The position numbers were made by a program, and so were the translations under genes. Below are positions 23,401 to 32,400 of a stretch of 64,000 nucleotides of DNA, in pieces. Below the pieces are notes generated by a model. It had not been told where the DNA came from, did no database searches, and worked only from the letters and a program-made list of their open reading frames with translations. This DNA is from Echinometra lucunter (taxonomy: Eukaryota > Echinodermata > Echinoidea > Camarodonta > Echinometridae): the NCBI GenBank assembly GCA_029962745.1, contig CM057162.1, positions 19,954,178 to 20,018,177 on the forward strand. Direction: 5' to 3'. How positions within the stretch are numbered: the first letter of the stretch is position 1; each line of letters begins with the position of its first letter.

Positions 23401-26400
23401 GATCGTGCCAGACAGCAGGCCATGCGATCCTCAGAAGGAACATCCACCTTACCTCTACCAGATAATAGATCTGGTAATACTCTAGAGGTACCTAGTGGTG
23501 ATGGTAATGAACCAGTCAGTGCAGGTTGGTACTCTGCTCATAACTTCCATGTGTTACATGTATATTCAGCAGTAATGCAAACTGTTCCTTTTTGGTTTGC
23601 AATATTTTGTACTGTTTTCTAGGGAAAATACTGCAGGTTTCAAGCAAGCTACTGTTTTTCCTGAACTTTAATTACTGTGCAGTCTATGATTGTAAAGTAG
23701 AATATACTTTACATGTATTTCCACTCCTAATACTTCTTTTCAGACATAAAGATACTTTACAACTTGATAAAAGGTTGACATCTCTGATTCAGGTATCTTT
23801 GTCCAGTTGATAAGTCACTCATTTGTGGATCAAATGGTATTTAGTTCATATGCTGTTGTCTGAGTATCATGGTGGTGAGTATAAATATGGGCACACACAG
23901 TTGTGTTGGCCTGTCAAGTGATGGGGCACTTACAATGTATGTTGGGAGGGGCAGTGGAAAACCTGCAGTATCATGTAGATTAAACTATATATTCATTGAT
24001 TAAAAAAAAAAATAGAAAAAATTATGGTAAAGATTGTATCAATGTAATATTTTGCTAGTTGACATCACCATGGGTGCATCCCTGATAGGGTTAATTTTAG
24101 TATACTGTATTCATGAAATCATGCTAATGTCTCACCCATGTAGATTCCTCCCCAAGGAGAAGCAAGAGAAAACTCTTTGGTTTCTTGAAGAGACAGAAGA
24201 GCAAGGAGAGACAGTACAGCTCCCAGGGTAGCTTACAACCTAAACCAGCCAAGGGTAAAGCACAACCTGTTGTACATAGACAGAATCTTACAGTACCATC
24301 AGGACAGCCAAGATCAGCAAGTACAGGTTAGTTCTAGTATGCCCTTTGTATTGTCTGCATGCGGAAGGATGGGATCAATATGAATACTTACGTGCAGGAT
24401 GCAACATTTGCTCCTGCAACAAAATTTCCTAGCCTTTCTTCATCAAAGACAGGGTAAGGAATAGGGTTACAATTTGGCTTGTATTGGGTTACTAGTATAT
24501 GGGGGTAGAGCTTGAGGTACCTGTAGATTCAGGTTTAGGATGAGAGCTAGGTATAGTACTTTGTTCAGTTAAGGGTAAAGCTCAGCCTGCTATGCTTGGA
24601 CAAAAGCTTAACAGTGTACTGCCATTGCATCAAAGATCAGCTAGCACAGGTTAACCCCTATGGATATGGTCTGGTGTGCCCTTCCAAGTGTCACCTGTAT
24701 GCTAGTGCTAAGAGCATCAGGTGTACAAGCAATACACCATAGAATACACTGCAGTCTGATTCAAATGCAAAATGAGTCTTTTTATAAGATTTGAATCTAA
24801 AACATGCCTTGTGAGATAAACAATCTAAGGAATATACATGTACTAAACCATCCACCACAAATATACAACTATTGAAAGCTAGAAACTCATGACATTTTAA
24901 GGAACAGAATCATTGTATTGTATAGGAAGGTAATATGCTCCTACCTCCCACAACAAAAAATAAAATGATTGTTAGGATAGTTTCAACCTCATTCATTTTG
25001 AGGCCAAATCACATGTGACCCAGCATGTATAGACATTAGAATCTAGATATCATAATCTGGTTGCTGTGGCTGTAGAATTATTAAGATTTAGAATGGCATC
25101 ATTTCTAGATAGTGTATAATGAATCCATATTATCTTGTATGATCCAACTGCAATCTGTTTTTTTATCCAGAGATTTCTACATAATTACATATGGAAATGA
25201 ACTGACTCTGTTTCCTGATAGTTACAGTTTAATTGCACTATATATTGGTGATTCTCAAAATTATGAGAAAGCCTGATCAGCTTTAAATTGATAGCTCATA
25301 AGGCCAGTCCGACATAATTGCCCAGCAATTTTTAGCCAGGAACTTTATTATATGTTTTAAATTTCATATTTCCTGATATTGCAATTTTCTCCCACAATCA
25401 GAGCCAAGTTGGATCATACTTTGTGTAATAGGGGCTGGGATGATTTTAAAGTGACTTTTCAAAGTGAATTACATGTAGTTCATAGTTAGCAAGTATTGAA
25501 ACTGCCTGTCTCCTTTTGTTCCATCAAACAGAGGATCTTCATCTCCCTTGAGTTGTCAGATAACATTATATCCTTTTATGATGGATGTATCTTTCTTGTA
25601 AAATTGTATTTATCAGAGAGAATGATGTAAATGTAATATGATTATTTTGTATTTGTTTAGATTTGAATTATTACCCATTGAATGAGTTTGCACCTTTCTG
25701 CATGCGAGTGTTGTTTACATGAAGTTGTCCCCTCGTTATTCTCACACTTTTTGTCATTTTTTTCTTTATATTTTTCTATTTTCTCTCACTTCCTCCTTCC
25801 TCCTCATCTTCCATTTCTGTGTCTCATCATCTTCCTCTGTAAATCTTATCCATCTCTCATTTGTGGAACATTCTAATTTTTTTTAAAACCCAATATGTAA
25901 ACATCATATTTTGTGTATGATATCCATTCTGTTAATCATCATTTTGTTTCCTCCTCAATATTATCCCTGTTTATACATGTTCTGTTCCAAAATATCTTAC
26001 TAACTGCAATTTCCTTTCTCATAAATAAATCTTTAATGCATTCTTCTCTAAAAATACTTTAACTCGTTGCACAATCAAACATGAACATATATTCCTTCCT
26101 ATATTGAATGCAATCATTTCATGTTATATTCATTTGCTTTATGATTTAAATAACAATTACATCTACCATCACATTCACTATACTATTTTTGTAACAAAAC
26201 TGATTTTTATATGATATTCCAATGTTATACCATCAAACATTAATAATTGAATATATTACTCAATACTTATTTTGGTTGAAAACATTTCTTTCACATTTCA
26301 ACCTCACATTTCCATGCTATATCATTCACTTCTACAACACATACATTTCCTTGAAACCATTGTTTTAAATGTCAAATATTTGGCCTTAAAGAGGATATAG

Positions 26401-29400
26401 AGGTGCAACTCCGCCCCCATGACACCGGAGATACCAAGCCACGCCCTTTATCCATGTGACTACGCCACCCTACCTTGAAGCACCTCCCTCTTCCCATGTC
26501 CACCCCATATAAGAAAATCACTTTAACACTCCGAATGAACTTCTCCTGACAGTGTTGAACCGACTCCCTCTCCCAACATCCACCCCCTTCCCCACCCTTT
26601 CCCCCATTACAAAACCACCTTCATCCTCCGGTTGATTGATGGCAACCCCTTCTCTTTACAGAAGAAAAGTAATTTTACACTAGATGAAATTCTCAGGACT
26701 GATAACGTTTGGACAGCCCCCCTTCTCTAGATATGAAATTATAAGATTTCTTCATGATGTGTGACATAGTGATGGGATATTGAATAGATGACAGAAAAAA
26801 GTTGGATGATATTTACGCTTTGCTTTATCATCGTCATCAATCTGATATATTTGTCGTCTACAGCAATCAGAATTAATTGCATTTACAAAATGAGATATTA
26901 TCTGATGATAATTCTATGAAATAACTGATAATGATTATAACATACACTTTGACTTGTATATCATTTGCATTTTGAGACACAATGGCTTGCTAGATTCAAG
27001 TAATTGAAAGGAAAGAGGGTAGGTGTTGAATTATTAGTGATTGCTCTGATATTAAAGTTCATATTATGTTTGTGCTATTTATTCTACTCAGGAAAATCCT
27101 GAACAAAAGTTCCATTTACTCTATGTTTAGTTCTCATTCTTAAAGGCATTGGCTAACTTTGTGAGCAGCTGATTTAAAAAATTCTCAAACTAAGATGGAA
27201 CATGTGTATGAGTACTTGTATTTATACTCAAAAACCCTGAAGCCAACCATAATTTGGAAGGAAAAGCTGTAAATTAGACGCAAACCGCGATTTTATTAGC
27301 TTTCGTCTCGAGAGACACTGAACTAAGAGGACCGTTTGGACGAATTAAAAAATACCGTTACTTGCCTTCCGCCGCGTGATACGTCGATACACACAGTGCG
27401 GTCCGTTGAGTCATGTGCGCATGCGCACTCCTTACGTTGGGTCTATGCAACCGACCCTCGTATATTTTTCAAACATTGGTTCACATTTCTAATATTTAAA
27501 AATACTTCCCGTGGATATTATGCTCTGAAACTTTCACACTGGTATTTTTACACTATAACCTTAATGTTTATCCCATTTTTAAGTAACAAAATGAGATTTT
27601 TTTAAAATCATAACAATGTTAGCCAATGCCTTTAAACTGAGGATAAGAATAATAAAGATAAGATAAAGCATATTGTTAGGAATCGGTGTAAGCTACATCC
27701 ATAATCCTAACTTAAGATTTTTCATCCTGATGTCAAAATCCAGGCAAAATTACAGATTTCAACTTGTCCATTAAAAGGGGTTAGTGGAAGAACTCTTAGA
27801 TGGTTTGTACATGCTTGCCTTTGCTTGCTTTAATTTGCTCTTTAGCAAGTATTTTGTAGCTGTATGTAAATATTTTGCTTATAGAAGACAACTTTATTTA
27901 TTCCTTTTGTTTGCGCAAGTTACATGAGCTGGTCTCAATATAATCTGTAGGTGGGGGGGGGGGGGCTGAGTACAATACAGAGAGTGTAATATCAAATATC
28001 AGATAAGTCATGGAATTCATTGAAACTTGTAGATAATTTTAGTCTGAAGTGATGGGATATTTGAATTGTTGAAACCTAATTAACAATATGTTATTAGTAG
28101 TAAATTTGTGGAAATTTGGCATCATTGGTACTTTAAATTGAGACAGTTTTATGCAGTAATGTATTGTAATAGAAGCCATTGATTTATTTTCTAAAGCCTT
28201 GATTATAGTGTATGCAGAATAATTCTTTCATGAAATATTTTTAATGGTAACTGCCTAAATTTGTTGATTATTTAATGAAATATCTTTCAGAAGTGTCTTT
28301 CATACTGTGTATTGCTAAGGCTTTTTGTCATCAGGACTCTATCAGAGCAATTCAGTGTATTGAATTATTATCTTTGATATTAAATCTGCTTCAACTGAGC
28401 ATTCTAGTTGTACCATTTAGCTTGAAGTATATTTATATGTATAAGTGCATAGCACCTTTAATCAATGGAAAATATTAGAAAATACAAAGAAATTAACTAA
28501 TGTTAATGTCTTAGGATACTTCAGTGCATTATCACCCTATTATATAAAACAAGGTGTATGAAAGAGGCGAAAAATAAAAGGCATCAGGATATTTTTCAAA
28601 GAACATTATTCTTCTGCTGTTGTGCATGTGTTCACCTTTTCAAACATTGATATTTGCATAACTTTTGAATAAAAACATTCTTGCCATTATTCTTTACTTT
28701 TGATTGTAATAACATACACATGCAACCGACCCATACAAAGCAGAAACAACAATAATAGTTAACTTACTACATTTACTTGTTATATCAAAAGTCCTGGTGT
28801 TAGCTCATCCAATTTACTTGATACATTTACATGTAAATTGCATTACTACATTCATTCACATATTAAATTTTTAGAAACCTTACATGTTGCCAACAACTTA
28901 AGATTGGAAGACATAAACACAGTATATACCGGTATGTATCAGCTTTTCTTTCAGCCCATTACTCTAACTATCAGGGTAGACTAAGGAAATACTTTTCCTA
29001 TCTGTCTGTGTTTTCAGTCTTTCCACATTTTCCCTATATATTAGATTTAATTAGAAAACAGTCAGCAGACTAATTCTGTTGTCAAACTTAATCCACCCCT
29101 TTCATTTTGTTTTCCCTTTCCTACTGCTTCAGGAGCCCTTGCATCATATGCTTAACCCTTTTCCACTTTCCTGAATCTTTCTCTTTCTCTCCCTTCTTTC
29201 TCTCTCTCTCCCTTGTCATTCCTCCATCCATAATATGTGCTCTTTCCGATTACCAATTCAGTAACAAAATGTATTTCCTCTCCTGTACATATACCAAGTG
29301 CTTCATCCAAAACTTCTTTCAAATCACACCACCTACTTGACTAACATAGTAAACTCTGTGCCATCCCATCTCATTTTATTCCTTAACCACTTGTTCAAAC

Positions 29401-32400
29401 CACTAAACCATCCTCACCCATCCACTCCAACCACTCACCCATTGTCATCCACTGCTATCAAATGCACTATTCCCCCACTCATGTTAATCCAACCAATCTT
29501 CTTCAATCACCCATTCACACCTACCCCACCCTACAAACTCCCTCTGTAGCAAACCACCTAACCTCACCCATTCGGAGAATGCATTGCCATGGTAATGGCA
29601 TATTATTGCAGTGAATCAGGGGAAAAGCTTGTGGATCGAACTACTTTCTCTTTTTTCGAGCAATGCTCATGAAATTCAGCACACACATTGGTCTTGAGAT
29701 GAAGATTTGCAAGACATATTTTTGAATGTGTCGGAAACCTGTTGCCGTGGTAATGCAGTATTATGGCGATAAAAATCATGAAAAAATATTGCGGATCAAA
29801 CTGCATTTTTCCTAATTCTTCCTAATTCCTACATTCTTCCTAATTTTTAGAGCAGTGCTCATAAATTTTGCCACAGACATTGGGGCGGGGGTATTAATCG
29901 CCTTCAGTGATATTATTTTTTCTTCCTTTTCTCGTCCATTTTATTTTAAGTCATAGGGGAAGGGTGGTCGCCCTCTACCCCTCCTTGTACCTGTAGTGCC
30001 GCCCCTGTCTGCCCCTACCTTATTTCCTATTCCATCAACTCTCCACTCCCACCCACCCAACCCATACTCCCTCCCACCCCCATCTGTCTAAGCCCTAACC
30101 CAACCTTATCCACCTACATTCACAGACTCATTCTAAGCCCTCCTCTTCACCACAACTTCTCAATCAATCCACCCACCCACTCCTTATGGTTCTTCATAAT
30201 TCATCCCACCCCACCATGGAACCTCTCAAAAGTCTCTTTCAGCATCTGTCAACATCTGTGAAAGTGTATTCACCTTTCCAGGAGTAGTCTCTCATCCAGA
30301 CCTAGCTCTGTCTCTGTCATATAGCTGTCTGTAGATTACGCCCTGCTAGCCTTGTTCTTGCAACTCATGTTTTTTGTGTGGTGTTCCATCCCTTCTCACT
30401 GTTTGTGTGGCCAAACCCTCCTGACTGTTTCGTGCATGAAGACTGCATCAACGATGGACGTACACATTCAGGTAAACATGATAAGCAGTCTCTCCATAAA
30501 ACCCTTTAACTCCAAGAAAGCAAGGTTGAGTGGCCCATGGAATCCAAATTTTGATTAATTTAAACTCAGATGGATGCCAGTTAACACTCATCAAATACAT
30601 GTAAAGCAGATACCAAGAATCAAGGTGCAACTTTTAACCGTACATGTATGTAGGTTGGAAACTCAAATATTTTCCTATTTGGCCCACATGTATCATGATT
30701 AAATTTGAAAGCACAGGTCACTGGAGATCATGAACCTTTTATCGATTTAACACCAACATTTGTCAACATTTATGATAGTTTTTACTTGTTGATGAAGGCT
30801 TTTGCTAACATTGTATTTGAAATGGTGGTGGTTGGTCAAGATTTATCCAGACTCGGTCTTGCTTTCTATGATTTAAAGCACAGTTTCAAGTCACAGATGA
30901 ACTTTCTTGCTAGACTGCCCTCTATGTTATGCAACTCTAATGTAGAGTGTGAATAGTTCCTAGGAAGCTTGTAAATGTCCAGCCTTGTTCACCTGTGAAA
31001 CCCATAGCTTTAGTTGACTAATGCCACAAGTATTGGGGTACCATTATTGATGTACAGTGTATGCATACCATACAAACCAAGCAATGTGGCAGTCCTGGGT
31101 TTTCATCCATAGCCAACAAAGTTATCTAAGTTAGAGCCCAGTTTGACTGCGGCCTAGAGCGGGATTTCCGCTTAGCGTCTTTTTGCTTCTAATCCTCCCG
31201 TTTCCGCATAGACAAAACAACGGGATAGGGAAACCTGCAGTGAAAACCCAGGCACGGAGAAGCCAACAAAAACCGTTGGATGCCACTTTTGATAAGCTAC
31301 CTAAAAAGTTGATGCGGGAAACCCCCCTTCCCCCCCCCCCAAAAAAAAAAAAAAAAAATGAAGAGTAAAGAATCTTTTCCTTATGGGAACCATTCAGTCT
31401 CTGCACTGAACCCAGTTGGGAATTCAGTTGTTAAGCACTCAGTCCATTCATTAGATCCTATGGGAACCGGATAGTCCCTGTATTAAAGTGATTACACAAT
31501 GGCTGAAAATTTTTTGATATACATGTATGAATAGAATTCTAAGAACAATAACATTAAAAATTTGATGATTTTCAATCGAAATCAATGCATTTTGGCAAAT
31601 TATTTGTGGCTTTGTCATGGTTGACCTCAGAATTCGAGTAGATATGATAAACCAGCAGTGACGTAAATGTGGGTACCCAGATAACGCACACTGCAGTTGA
31701 TGCACGCTAGACTGTACAATATCATGTAACATACCCAGCGCCTATTTTTGCTTCCTTTTGTGATGATAAGGAAGTACATTATGAGCATGCTTTAAATATT
31801 TTGTGCATGATGTGTTAATATACATATTGAGTGTGTTATAATTGGTATTTGTTTCTTTGGTACTGTTTGGGTGTTATTTATTTTGTGTTATTATTTTAGT
31901 GATTGAAAGTTTTCTAATAGCTCTCACTTTCTGCCATCATTTTTTGCTCTATCATTCTCCCTGTTAATGATATGTTTTTGTAATATGCAACTAAGAGTTC
32001 AAGTGGTGGTATAAAGGTATCTTGATCACTTAGGAAACAATCATGAGATTACTTCCTCTTAAAAGGGATCCTTGAATTTGGCATTTCCTTCTCAATGGAG
32101 TGTGCTAAAGCAGATATAGTCATTACAAGTAGTTGAAAAGTACAATACTGGAAAATTTGATAATACAAAGAAAGTATGGTAACTCTTCATATTCCTTGTA
32201 TATTATCAACATTTGTATGTACTTGGAAGAATAACAATGTTTTTGAAGTATGAAGGAATATGACCTTTCTAATGCATTATCTAATAGAAAGGTAGTTATG
32301 GATAAGATAATAACTGTATGGCTGTGCTTGAGGGTGTGTGTATGTGTGTGTGGGGGGAGGGGGGAGGGGTTGTTAAATTTTAATTTGTCCATCTCTAAAA

